The notes under the pieces were generated by a model. That model was not told the DNA's origin. It ran no database searches and worked only from the letters and a program-made list of their open reading frames with translations. A stretch of 64,000 bases of DNA from Agriterribacter humi (GTDB lineage Bacteria > Bacteroidota > Bacteroidia > Chitinophagales > Chitinophagaceae), in NCBI RefSeq assembly GCF_009192765.1, contig NZ_VOHQ01000005.1, positions 62,001 to 126,000 on the forward strand, written 5' to 3'. Below, piece by piece: positions 33,244 through 41,527 of this stretch. A program made the translations under genes and the position numbers. How positions within the stretch are numbered: position 1 is the first letter of the stretch; each line of letters starts with the position of its first letter.

Positions 33244-33483
33244 GCCCCGCCCCTCTCCACGCTGAGGAGAGGGACGCCTAAGGTCAGAGCATGTGGAGTA
33301 AATGTAAGGAGGGAACACGAGAACTTAAGATGATGAGAAATGAAAAATTAATTGATCGTTCAGGTGTGCAAGGAATTATTCTAAGGGTGATATAGAGGAA
33401 TCAAAAGTTTGGAATTGCACTGTTAGTACCGCCCCTCTACACGCTGTGGAGAGGCCCGCCTGACCGGACGGGCAGGGATAGAG

Positions 33484-33510
33484 CCCGCCCGAACGACAAG
33501 GTCGGGCGGG
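33484..33510. repeat. R4-type mini-palindrome in the R1 right arm
   Basis: CCCGCCCGAACGAC-AAG-GTCGGGCGGG, inserted between GATAGAG and GGGTGAGG of R1, in reverse orientation relative to the copy at 22875. Confidence 0.6.
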
Positions 33511-33519
33511 GGTGAGGTT

Positions 33520-33579
33520 AATTGCTGAAAGCTGATCCGCCACGGCGGACAAGTTGCCGACGGCTCAAAGCTTACAATT
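33520..33579 (+). repeat. L2 leader before gene 14 with 24-nt palindrome
   Basis: Nearly identical to the gene 11 leader, including the palindrome at 33532-33555; one difference is GCCGACGG for GCTGACGG. The match ends at the start codon, because the coding sequences belong to different subfamilies. Confidence 0.75.
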
Positions 33580-35985
33580 ATGTTTAAGAATTATTTCAAG
33601 ATCGCCTTCAGAAACTTGTGGAAAAACAAAGCTTTTTCCGCCATTAATATTTTTGGATTGGCTATCGGCATCGCTGCCTGCATTGTTATCATGCTTTTTG
33701 TTTTTTATGAAAAAAGCTTTGACAGCTTGCATTCAAAAAACATCTACCGGTTAGATGAAGTGCAGAAGTTTGAAGGCATGGTGGAACCGCAGAATGTGGC
33801 ATTGTCCATGTATCCAATGGGGCCAACCCTTACTACCGATTTTCCGGAAATCAAAAATTTTACCAGGGTAAGACAGGCGCAAAAGCTGGATCTGACCTAT
33901 AAAGAAAAGCGGATATTCTTTCCCACCATTTTATACGTAGACTCAACATTTCTGCAGATTTTCGATTTTGAGGTGTTGAGAGGTGACAAAAATAAAATTC
34001 TTGAAAAACCCAACAGCATTGCCTTAACAGAAGAAAGCGCAAAGAAGTTATTTGGCAATGAAGATCCGATTGGTAAAACGGTGACCAAATATGTAGGAGA
34101 TACCATCGTTTTTACCATAACGGGTATCATGAAAGATGCGCCGGAGAACTCTCACCTGCAGTTTGATGGTCTTGCTTCATTCAGCACAATTGCCGGCCCG
34201 CGAAATATGGAAAACTGGGGAGGTAATTGGCTGGTTACATACCTCGATCTGCAGGAGGGCACTGATATCGGATCACTGGAGAAAAAATTTCCGGCTTATC
34301 TCAAAAAATACATGGCGCAAAATGAGGGCTGGAAATTCTATGAATTATTCCTGCAACCAATTGCAGAAGTACATGGCGGATCAACTGCCATTACACATGA
34401 TTACATCAACTATAAAAAATTTGATAAACGCTATACTTATATCTTTTCCATCATCGCCATTGTAATTCTCATTATTGCCTGTATCAATTTTATGAACCTG
34501 TCCACCGCCAGGTCTGCTGAGAGAGCGAGGGAAGTAGGTATCAGGAAAACGATCGGTGCGCATCGTTTACAACTGGCCGGGCAATTCCTCGGAGAATCAA
34601 TACTGCTTTCGTTGATCGCATTGATCCTGGCAATTCTGGTTGTAAAGCTGGCATTGCCTTCTATTACACAGTTAAGCCAGCGGGAGCTGAGGTTGCCGCT
34701 CACTGACCTACCGCTGCTATTGTTAATAATTGCCGGCACTGTAGTTGTTGGCATAATCGCCGGTTTATATCCCGCCGGTTATCTTTCTTCTTTTCAGCCA
34801 ATCCGAGTACTCAAAGGTGCAATCAGTTCGGGCCGGAGTAAAAGTTTCTTTAGAAATATACTTGTCGTGAGTCAGTTTACTGGTGCTGTATTATTGATCA
34901 TAGGAACCGTGTTTGCAATACAACAATTGCATTATATGCAATCGAAAGATCCCGGCTTCAACCGCGACCAGGTTATGATTCTTCCATTGAACGGAGTGAC
35001 TTCCGGAAAATATGATGCGTTGAAACAGGAGATGCTAATGAATGCCGCGATTACCAGTGTGAGTGCATCGCAGCAAAAGCTGGGCAATAACCTGCATCAG
35101 TCCGGCATGATCTTTCATGGTGACGGTCCTGCCCGCGAACTAACCTCTTCGCAGGTAGTTGTAGACCCCGATTATCTCACACTTTATAAAATACCGCTGA
35201 TTGAAGGCAGAAACTTCACCAGCGATCCCAATGATAATGCAAAGGCCTACATCGTCAACGAAACGATGGCTAAAGAATTATTAAAAGATCAACCTATCAA
35301 GACCTATGAATCACTCATCGGCAAACATTACGGCTTTGGCGGTATGGACTCTGCAGGTTTTATTGCAGGCGTCTCAAAAGACTTCAACTTCAATTCGCTT
35401 CACTACAAGATCGAAACACTGAGTATTTTTTGTCAGAAAGATTGGGGCTATAGCGAGGTTTCGGTTCGTATAAATGGCGCCAAAGCACGGGCTGCCATAG
35501 AGCATATCTCCACAGCGTGGAATAAACTCAATCCTGACCAACCTTTTGAATACAGCTTTCTTGATGAGCATTTCAAGGAACTGTATGATGCTGATCGTGC
35601 TGTAAGTAAAGTAGTGGGGATACTGGCAGGCCTTGCCATTTTGATTTCCTGTCTTGGGTTGTTTGGCCTTGCATCCTATTCTGCAGAGCGAAGAGTAAAA
35701 GAGATTGGCATCCGGAAGGTGTTGGGCGCATCTGTTCAGAATATCACTATTATGCTGTCAAGAGATTTTGTTCGCCTCGTCATTATTTCTACACTGATAG
35801 CCTGGCCGATTGCCTGGTTCGGTGTAACCCGTTGGTTGCAGGACTTTGCCTATCGTGTTGCTGTTAGCTGGTGGGTCTTTATCATGGCGGCGGGTGTTGC
35901 ATTGCTGATCGCTTTGCTGACAGTCAGCTTCCAGGCCATAAAAGCAGCATTGGCAAACCCGGTGAAATCATTACGCACAGAGTGA
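33580..35985 (+). CDS. Gene 14: FtsX/MacB-type ABC permease, subfamily B (divergent linker)
   Basis: An 801-residue permease starting MFKNYFKIAFRNLWKNK. The linker is atypical (AEVHGGSTAITHDYINYKK), with no IHLHS. TM2 IACINFMNL; first loop REVGIRKTIGAHRLQ (317, Arg-Glu for Lys-Glu); GLYPAGYLSSFQPIRVLKG; second loop VKEIGIRKVLGAS (about 706); TM7 IAWFGVTRWLQDF; tail NPVKSLRTE. A second in-frame tail follows the stop, as in gene 9. Upstream is an R1 copy and an L2 leader. No frame damage is seen. Confidence 0.95.
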   Translation: MFKNYFKIAFRNLWKNKAFSAINIFGLAIGIAACIVIMLFVFYEKSFDSLHSKNIYRLDEVQKFEGMVEPQNVALSMYPMGPTLTTDFPEIKNFTRVRQAQKLDLTYKEKRIFFPTILYVDSTFLQIFDFEVLRGDKNKILEKPNSIALTEESAKKLFGNEDPIGKTVTKYVGDTIVFTITGIMKDAPENSHLQFDGLASFSTIAGPRNMENWGGNWLVTYLDLQEGTDIGSLEKKFPAYLKKYMAQNEGWKFYELFLQPIAEVHGGSTAITHDYINYKKFDKRYTYIFSIIAIVILIIACINFMNLSTARSAERAREVGIRKTIGAHRLQLAGQFLGESILLSLIALILAILVVKLALPSITQLSQRELRLPLTDLPLLLLIIAGTVVVGIIAGLYPAGYLSSFQPIRVLKGAISSGRSKSFFRNILVVSQFTGAVLLIIGTVFAIQQLHYMQSKDPGFNRDQVMILPLNGVTSGKYDALKQEMLMNAAITSVSASQQKLGNNLHQSGMIFHGDGPARELTSSQVVVDPDYLTLYKIPLIEGRNFTSDPNDNAKAYIVNETMAKELLKDQPIKTYESLIGKHYGFGGMDSAGFIAGVSKDFNFNSLHYKIETLSIFCQKDWGYSEVSVRINGAKARAAIEHISTAWNKLNPDQPFEYSFLDEHFKELYDADRAVSKVVGILAGLAILISCLGLFGLASYSAERRVKEIGIRKVLGASVQNITIMLSRDFVRLVIISTLIAWPIAWFGVTRWLQDFAYRVAVSWWVFIMAAGVALLIALLTVSFQAIKAALANPVKSLRTE

Positions 35986-35999
35986 GTTCGTCATTGCGA

Positions 36000-36065
36000 T
36001 CCGCCGCGGCGGAGAAGCAAAAAGCAGCGGTAGCGAACCCTGTTGAGTCTTTGCGGACAGAGTGA
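36000..36065 (+). pseudogene. Palindrome and relic C-terminal tail after gene 14
   Basis: TCCGCCGCGGCGGA (36000-36013) is a perfect palindrome, followed by codons KQKAAVANPVESLRTE-stop (36015-36065). AAAAGCAGC occurs both in the true gene end and at the relic, like a target duplication. The flank after the relic stop (TGCAAATGTGAAAATG) resembles that after gene 3's real stop, so the relic is probably the ancestral end. Confidence 0.75.
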
Positions 36066-36108
36066 TGCAAATGTGAAAATGTGAAGATTTGAAAGTGCGG
36101 AAATGAAA

Positions 36109-36143
36109 GCGGTCGGTACGCGACGTAAGGAGCGTCAGACCGC
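36109..36143 (+). repeat. RA palindrome, copy 4
   Basis: GCGGTCGGTACGCGAC...GGAGCGTCAGACCGC, at consensus. It is embedded in AATGTGAAAATGTG-like spacer, with a further GC-rich mini-hairpin at 36171-36214 (GCCAGCCCCGTCCG ... CGGGCGGACGGCAGGC). Confidence 0.8.
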
Positions 36144-36262
36144 AGGTTAAATGTGATAAATATGGAAACCTGCCAGCCCCGTCCGAATAGCTCATCCGGG
36201 CGGACGGCAGGCAAGTGTGGAAATCAACAAATCATCAAATCATACATCAGTAATCCTATTTT

Positions 36263-38716
36263 ATGATCAAAAATTATTTAAAAATTGCATTCAGGAATTT
36301 CTGGCGTAACAAGACTTTTTCCACTATTAATGTCCTGGGATTGTCTATTGGCATCAGTGCTGCCCTGGTTATTTTTTTGATCGTGTATTATGAATTCAGC
36401 TTCGACAAATTTGAAAAAGACAGCGATAGCATTTATCGTGTGGTAGTTGAAGAAAAGAATGGTGGTGAAATCAATTACAGTGCCGCTGTGCCGGCCCCTT
36501 TAGGCAGCGCTGCTGAAACTGAAATGACAGGTTTTGAGCAGACTGTCCCGCTTTTTCAGTTCCAGGGAGATGCAACAACCACTGTCTCTGTTATAAAAGA
36601 CAACCCCGATAAGCCTGTTCTATATAAAAAACAACCCAATATTATTTTTACCAACAGGCAATACTTTGAAATGCTGACCTATGAATGGCTGGCTGGCTCG
36701 CCGGTTACCGCATTGCAGGACCCATTTGCAGTTGTACTTACAGAGCGTAGGGCACAACAGTATTTTCCCGGCGTTCCTGCAGGGGATGTTGTAGGGCGCT
36801 ATATTATATATGGCGATTCGCTTAAAACAATGGTTACAGGTGTGGTAAAAGACCTTAACGAGCATACCTTTTTTACAGCCGGCGAATTCATTTCGCTTGC
36901 AACCGTTATGCATACCGCATTAAAAGATAATTTCATGATGGATGTATGGAACGACTGGATGGCTTATTCGCAGTTGTTTGTAAAACTTTCAAAAAACAAT
37001 ACGGTTGAACGGGCAGAAGTTAATATGAACAGCCTGTTGCATAAATACAATAAAGAAGCCAATAAAAATCCTTCGCATACTATGGCTTTCAGGCTACAGC
37101 CTTTAAGCGATGTGCATTTTAATTATGGAAGTGTGGGGCAGAGAACGGCACACAAGCCCACCTTATATGGTTTGCTTGCGGTTGCAGCCTTTCTATTATT
37201 GTTGGGTTGTATTAATTTTATCAATCTCACTACGGCACAGAGCGCTGAAAGAGCCAAAGAAATAGGCATACGCAAAACAATGGGTGGTTCCAGGAAACAT
37301 TTAATTTTTCAATTCCTGGGAGAAACATTTTTTGTTACGCTTACAGCAACTGTTGTATCGGTTATCTTAACTCCTTTTTTGCTGCGCGTATTTGCAGATT
37401 TTATTCCGGAAGAAGTACATTTTGATCTCCTTCACCAACCGTATGTAGTATTGTTCTTATTGTTGCTTGCGGTGCTGGTGAGTATACTCTCCGGATGCTA
37501 TCCCGCCCTGGTATTGTCTGGTTTCAAGCCCGTATCAGTTTTAAAAAACCAACGGGTAGGGTCAAACCAAACAAGAAGAGCCTGGGTTAGAAAAACACTT
37601 ACTGTTTCACAATTTGTAATAGCCCAGGTATTTGTTATGGCCACGGTGCTGGTAAGCAAACAGATCCGCTTTGCCATCAATAAAGATCTTGGATTTAAAA
37701 AAGATGCAATTGTAAACTTCGTTGTTCCCAGGGATACTTCAATGAACAACAGGTATGCATTATTACGGAAAATAAGTGCTATTCCCCAGGTAGAAAAAGC
37801 AAGCATAGGTTTTCTGCCACCCGCTTCAGATGGTCCTGCGTTTACGAATATAATGTACAATAACGGTAAAGAAGATATAAAAGCCGATGTACAAATAAGA
37901 TGGGGCGATACGAATTACCTGGAACTGTATCACATAAAATTACTTGCCGGAAGAAACGTACAGCAAAGTGATACCATTAAGGAGTTTATAATCAATGAAA
38001 AATATGCCCGGCTATTGGGATTTCAACATCCTGAAGATGCGCTCAACAAGCAGTTGGATTTCAATGGCAAAAAGATGCCTGTAGTGGGTGTGATGCAGGA
38101 TTTTCATGAACAATCACTGCATGCAGCTATAGACCCTGTTGTATTTGCGGCTTTTAATGAGCGGAGCGGTTTCTTTCATATTGCACTCAAACAGCAAAAT
38201 GCAGGAGGAACGGTTTGGCAGGCAGCATTAAGTAAAATAGAGAAAGCATTTAAGGAGGTTTACCCGCAAAATGATTTCAGCTATAGCTTTTTTGATGAAA
38301 GCATTGCAAAATTTTATAAAAGTGAGCAGAACACGGGACGGCTTTTAAAATGGGCAACGGGACTGGCCATTTTTATTAGTTGCCTGGGTTTATTGGGACT
38401 GGCAATATACACAACCAATATGCGAACAAAGGAAATAGGCATCAGGAAAATCTTAGGTGCTTCTGTAGCAAATATTATTTCCATCTTATCAAAAGATTTT
38501 GTGCGCCTGGTATTAATCGCTTTTGCAATTGCAGCTCCCATAGCCTGGTGGACCATTTACAACTGGCTGCAGGACTTTGTTTACAGAACAACCATAAGCT
38601 GGTGGGTATTTGTATTAAGCGGCATTTCGATGCTTTTGATAGCGCTGATCACATTAAGCATCCAGGTAATAAAAACAGCGGTGGCCAACCCGGTGGCAGC
38701 ATTGCGAAGCGAATAA
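36263..38716 (+). CDS. Gene 15: FtsX/MacB-type ABC permease, subfamily C
   Basis: An 817-residue permease starting MIKNYLKIAFRNFWRNK. Its relatives here are genes 9 and 22: all carry an IYRVV/TYKVI-like region followed by an AAVPAPL-type stretch and a long first periplasmic domain. Linker LSDVHFNYGSVG; TM2 LLGCINFINLTTAQ; first loop KEIGIRKTMGGSRKH (332); GCYPALVLSGFKPVSVLKN, without the usual LKG; second loop TKEIGIRKILGAS (about 722); tail NPVAALRSE. The stop TAA is directly followed by R1 with no base between. Confidence 0.95.
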   Translation: MIKNYLKIAFRNFWRNKTFSTINVLGLSIGISAALVIFLIVYYEFSFDKFEKDSDSIYRVVVEEKNGGEINYSAAVPAPLGSAAETEMTGFEQTVPLFQFQGDATTTVSVIKDNPDKPVLYKKQPNIIFTNRQYFEMLTYEWLAGSPVTALQDPFAVVLTERRAQQYFPGVPAGDVVGRYIIYGDSLKTMVTGVVKDLNEHTFFTAGEFISLATVMHTALKDNFMMDVWNDWMAYSQLFVKLSKNNTVERAEVNMNSLLHKYNKEANKNPSHTMAFRLQPLSDVHFNYGSVGQRTAHKPTLYGLLAVAAFLLLLGCINFINLTTAQSAERAKEIGIRKTMGGSRKHLIFQFLGETFFVTLTATVVSVILTPFLLRVFADFIPEEVHFDLLHQPYVVLFLLLLAVLVSILSGCYPALVLSGFKPVSVLKNQRVGSNQTRRAWVRKTLTVSQFVIAQVFVMATVLVSKQIRFAINKDLGFKKDAIVNFVVPRDTSMNNRYALLRKISAIPQVEKASIGFLPPASDGPAFTNIMYNNGKEDIKADVQIRWGDTNYLELYHIKLLAGRNVQQSDTIKEFIINEKYARLLGFQHPEDALNKQLDFNGKKMPVVGVMQDFHEQSLHAAIDPVVFAAFNERSGFFHIALKQQNAGGTVWQAALSKIEKAFKEVYPQNDFSYSFFDESIAKFYKSEQNTGRLLKWATGLAIFISCLGLLGLAIYTTNMRTKEIGIRKILGASVANIISILSKDFVRLVLIAFAIAAPIAWWTIYNWLQDFVYRTTISWWVFVLSGISMLLIALITLSIQVIKTAVANPVAALRSE

Positions 38717-38933
38717 CCTCACCCTCGGCCCCTCTCCACTCCGTGGAGAGGGGCCGAGGGTCGAAGAATGTGGAGTAAATATAACGGGGGGAACTGGATA
38801 ATATGATAAATGTGATATTGTTGTGCTGAATTTTGTTCAACTGATGATGCGGTAGCTCTAATGTCTGAAAATATTCTATAGCGCCGTTCCTCTCCCTGCC
38901 CGCCCGAACGACCTTCAGTCGGGCGGGGCTGAG
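38717..38933 (+). repeat. R1 element, copy 6, diverged
   Basis: The left arm is CCTCACCCTCGGCCCCTCTCC-like with a perfect CCTCTCCACTCCGTGGAGAGG-type hairpin; the right arm is altered by a nested R4 (38901-38925) and ends GGGGCTGAGG. The interior has the diverged pattern (TGATGATGCGGTAG). It abuts an RA palindrome. The 322-nt spacer is R1, RA and an L1 leader. Confidence 0.7.
38901..38925. repeat. R4 mini-palindrome (inverted)
   Basis: CGCCCGAACGA-CCTT-CAGTCGGGCG is, apart from loop bases, the reverse complement of the copy at 22875. Both orientations therefore exist in the window. Confidence 0.7.
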
Positions 38934-38967
38934 GCGGTCGGTACGCGATGAAGGAGCGTCAGACCGC
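38934..38967 (+). repeat. RA palindrome, copy 5
   Basis: GCGGTCGGTACGCGAT...GGAGCGTCAGACCGC, joined directly to the right end of R1. Confidence 0.75.
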
Positions 38968-39038
38968 GGGTAAATGTGAGAGATGCAGGAATGTGGGAAA
39001 TCAGAAATCACAAAATCAGAAATCATAAATCTTCTTCT
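38968..39038 (+). repeat. L1 leader before gene 16, form shared with gene 22
   Basis: GGGTAAATGTGAGAGATG, then repeated AATCAGAAATCA-type units and CATAAATCTTCTTCT before the ATG. Nearly the same sequence lies at 54997-55065 before gene 22, again directly after an RA palindrome. Confidence 0.75.
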
Positions 39039-41450
39039 ATGTTTAAAAACTATTTCAAAACTGCATGGCGGAATGTAATGAAGCATAAGACTTTTTCCTT
39101 CATTAATATTTTTGGCTTGACCATTGGTTTGGCAAGCTTTCTGCTGATCGCCTTGTATATTTTTGATGAGTTTACGTTCGACCGTTTTCATAAAAGTGCA
39201 GAAAACATTTATCGTGTTATAGAAACCAGAACAACACCTGAAGGAAAACAAACCAAAAGCGCAGGCGCTGGGTTCCAGGTTTCTGAAAAGCCCAAAACCG
39301 ACTTTCCGGAAGTGAAAGATGCTGTTCGCCTGATCGCTTTAGGAAGGGTGAATGTGTCTGCCACTGAAAATACCAACGTGTTTTATGAAAATTATACGCT
39401 GGCGAGCCAGGATTTTTTGACCACTTTCAGTTTCGAATTATTAGAAGGCGACCGTCATACCGCATTAATTGGACCTCATTCTGTAATTGTAACCGAAGAA
39501 ACCGCTCAAAAATTATTTAGCACTACCCATGTGATTGGCAGGATGATAAAGAATGACAGGGACAATCAACTTTTTAAAATTACTGCTGTATTAAAAAATC
39601 TCCCTGTTAATTCCCACCTCTCCTTTAACCTGCTTTTTTCTGAATCAAGCATTACTGATGATGATTTCAGGCAATTTATAAGCTCAGACTGGAATTCCGG
39701 CGCTTTTGCAAGTTATTTGTTATTAGATGACAAAGCCGATGCGCATAAGGTTGAAGCAAAAATAAATCAATTGGCTGCTGCCGGTAAAAACAATGAACCC
39801 GGGATTAAAAGACAGTATACACTTCAGCCTTTAAAAGACATTCATTTTTATTCCAATGATATTGAAGGCAATTCGGGCCGAAAAGGGGATATTTCATATG
39901 TATATGTTTTTTGCATAATTGCATTGTTTGTTTTACTCATCGCATGTATCAACTACATGAACTTAACTACGGCACGTTTTGCCAACAGGGCAAAAGAAAT
40001 AGCCGTACGAAAAGTAGCAGGAGCTTCAAGGAGGAGACTTACGGGGCAATTTCTTACAGAAGCATTTTTATTGACCACCGTTGCATTGCTGCTTGCATTG
40101 ATCCTGGTTAAACTGTTGTTGCCTTCTTTTAATGCATTCACAGAAAAACAATTAACGCTTAACAATCAAACCGACTTTCGCATTTATGCAGGCGTTTTTA
40201 TAATCTTTATCATCACAGGATTACTGTCGGGCATGTATCCTGCGCTGTTTCAATCCGCTGCCAAACCCCTTTTATTACTTAAGAACAAGATCAATATTGG
40301 CAAAGGAAATCTTTCCATGCGGCGTTCACTGGTGGTATTTCAATTTGCGCTTTCCATTATTATGATCATTGCTACTATTGTGGTTTACATGCAAATGAAA
40401 TATGTAAACGCAAAGGATATGGGTTTTAATAAAGAACAATTGCTTGTGGTGGATATTAACAGCGGAAAGATCAGACAGAGCGCCGAAGCCATTAAAACTT
40501 CCTTTGCAGCATTAGCACAGGTAAAAAACGTTTCGGTTAGTTCAAGAGTGCCGGGCGAATGGAAAGACCTTCCTAAGGTAAAGGTAAAAAATGAAAAAAT
40601 ACAAACACCTGAAGGTGATGACATGTATTTCATTGGTGTGGATGATCAGTTCCTGGAAACCTTCCGGATAGATTTATTGCAGGGAAGAAATTTTGCTGCC
40701 GGCAGTGTTGCCGACTCCTCTGCAGTGCTGATCAACGAAACGGCAGCCAAAGCATTAGGCATCACCCGGCCTTCAGAACAACGGATTGAAATACCATTGG
40801 ATCAGCCATTCAAAGCAAGAGTAATTGGTATTATAAAGGATTTTAATTTTCAGTCATTGCGTGAGCCACTTGCACCTATGGTATTGGGCTTTCAAAAAAA
40901 TCCTGTTCAGTCTATTGATTACTTCGCCGTAAGAGTAACAACAGATAATATAAGCGAAACGCTCAAACAAATGGACGCTGTGCTTCACGGGTTTGATCAA
41001 AAACATCTTTTTGAATATCATTTCTTAGATAAACAGTGGGAGCTGTTTTACCGTGAAGACCAGGTAAGAGAGACCATTTTTCTCATTGTTGCCATTCTTA
41101 CTATTGTAATTGCATGCCTGGGTTTGTTTGGCTTAGCCACTTATGCAGCCGAACAACGTATCAAAGAGATTGGTATCCGGAAAGTATTAGGGGCAAGTGT
41201 TATCAGCATTGTAAGCATGTTGTCTGCCGATTTTTTAAAGTTGGTTTGTATTGCCGCGGTAATTGCCTTCCCGGTTGCGTGGCTGGCAATGAATAAGTGG
41301 CTGGCTGATTTCGCTTACCGTATCCACATTAGCTGGTGGATATTTGTGATAGCAGGTATAACAGCATTCCTGATCGCGCTGTTTACGATTAGCTTCCAGT
41401 CCATCAAAGCGGCCATGATGAACCCGGTAAAGAATTTGAAAACAGAATGA
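39039..41450 (+). CDS. Gene 16: FtsX/MacB-type ABC permease, subfamily B
   Basis: An 803-residue permease. An in-frame ATG lies 63 nt upstream (38976), but it sits inside the repeat leader; the ATG at 39039 gives the family start MFKNYFKTAWRNVMKHK and is chosen. Linder region KDIHFYSNDIEGNSGRKG; TM2 IACINYMNLTTARF; first loop KEIAVRKVAGASRRR (319), with Ala-Val for Gly-Ile; GMYPALFQSAAKPLLLLKN instead of the usual LSSFKP..LKG; second loop IKEIGIRKVLGAS (about 708); tail MMNPVKNLKTE. The 77-nt spacer to gene 17 contains ACCATAAACTACAAACTATA-type repeats only. Confidence 0.94.
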   Translation: MFKNYFKTAWRNVMKHKTFSFINIFGLTIGLASFLLIALYIFDEFTFDRFHKSAENIYRVIETRTTPEGKQTKSAGAGFQVSEKPKTDFPEVKDAVRLIALGRVNVSATENTNVFYENYTLASQDFLTTFSFELLEGDRHTALIGPHSVIVTEETAQKLFSTTHVIGRMIKNDRDNQLFKITAVLKNLPVNSHLSFNLLFSESSITDDDFRQFISSDWNSGAFASYLLLDDKADAHKVEAKINQLAAAGKNNEPGIKRQYTLQPLKDIHFYSNDIEGNSGRKGDISYVYVFCIIALFVLLIACINYMNLTTARFANRAKEIAVRKVAGASRRRLTGQFLTEAFLLTTVALLLALILVKLLLPSFNAFTEKQLTLNNQTDFRIYAGVFIIFIITGLLSGMYPALFQSAAKPLLLLKNKINIGKGNLSMRRSLVVFQFALSIIMIIATIVVYMQMKYVNAKDMGFNKEQLLVVDINSGKIRQSAEAIKTSFAALAQVKNVSVSSRVPGEWKDLPKVKVKNEKIQTPEGDDMYFIGVDDQFLETFRIDLLQGRNFAAGSVADSSAVLINETAAKALGITRPSEQRIEIPLDQPFKARVIGIIKDFNFQSLREPLAPMVLGFQKNPVQSIDYFAVRVTTDNISETLKQMDAVLHGFDQKHLFEYHFLDKQWELFYREDQVRETIFLIVAILTIVIACLGLFGLATYAAEQRIKEIGIRKVLGASVISIVSMLSADFLKLVCIAAVIAFPVAWLAMNKWLADFAYRIHISWWIFVIAGITAFLIALFTISFQSIKAAMMNPVKNLKTE

Positions 41451-41527
41451 TAATAAATTGGCGTTTAATGTTTGTGGTTGAGTGACAATAGACATAAACC
41501 ATAAACTACAAACTATAAACTTTCTTT

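Larger units (their letters stand above)
33210..33517 (+). repeat. R1 element, copy 5, with several nested palindromes
   Basis: 308 bp, the longest copy. It carries an R4-type hairpin in the left arm (33218-33243) and two GC-rich insertions in the right arm, one splitting GGAGAGG from GGGATAGAG (about 33449-33475) and one before GGGTGAGG (33484-33510). Without them it matches copies 3, 4 and 7. The 371-nt gene 13-14 spacer is this element plus an L2 leader. Confidence 0.8.

Noticed and set aside
38999-39035. CRISPR-like short repeats in the L1 leaders
   Set aside because: The AATCAGAAATCA units are short, degenerate, without regular spacers, and there are no cas genes.
38976-39038. Upstream in-frame ATG extending gene 16 by 21 codons
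   Set aside because: The extension is translated repeat leader (shared with the gene 22 leader, where the frame is different) and has no similarity to other N-termini.
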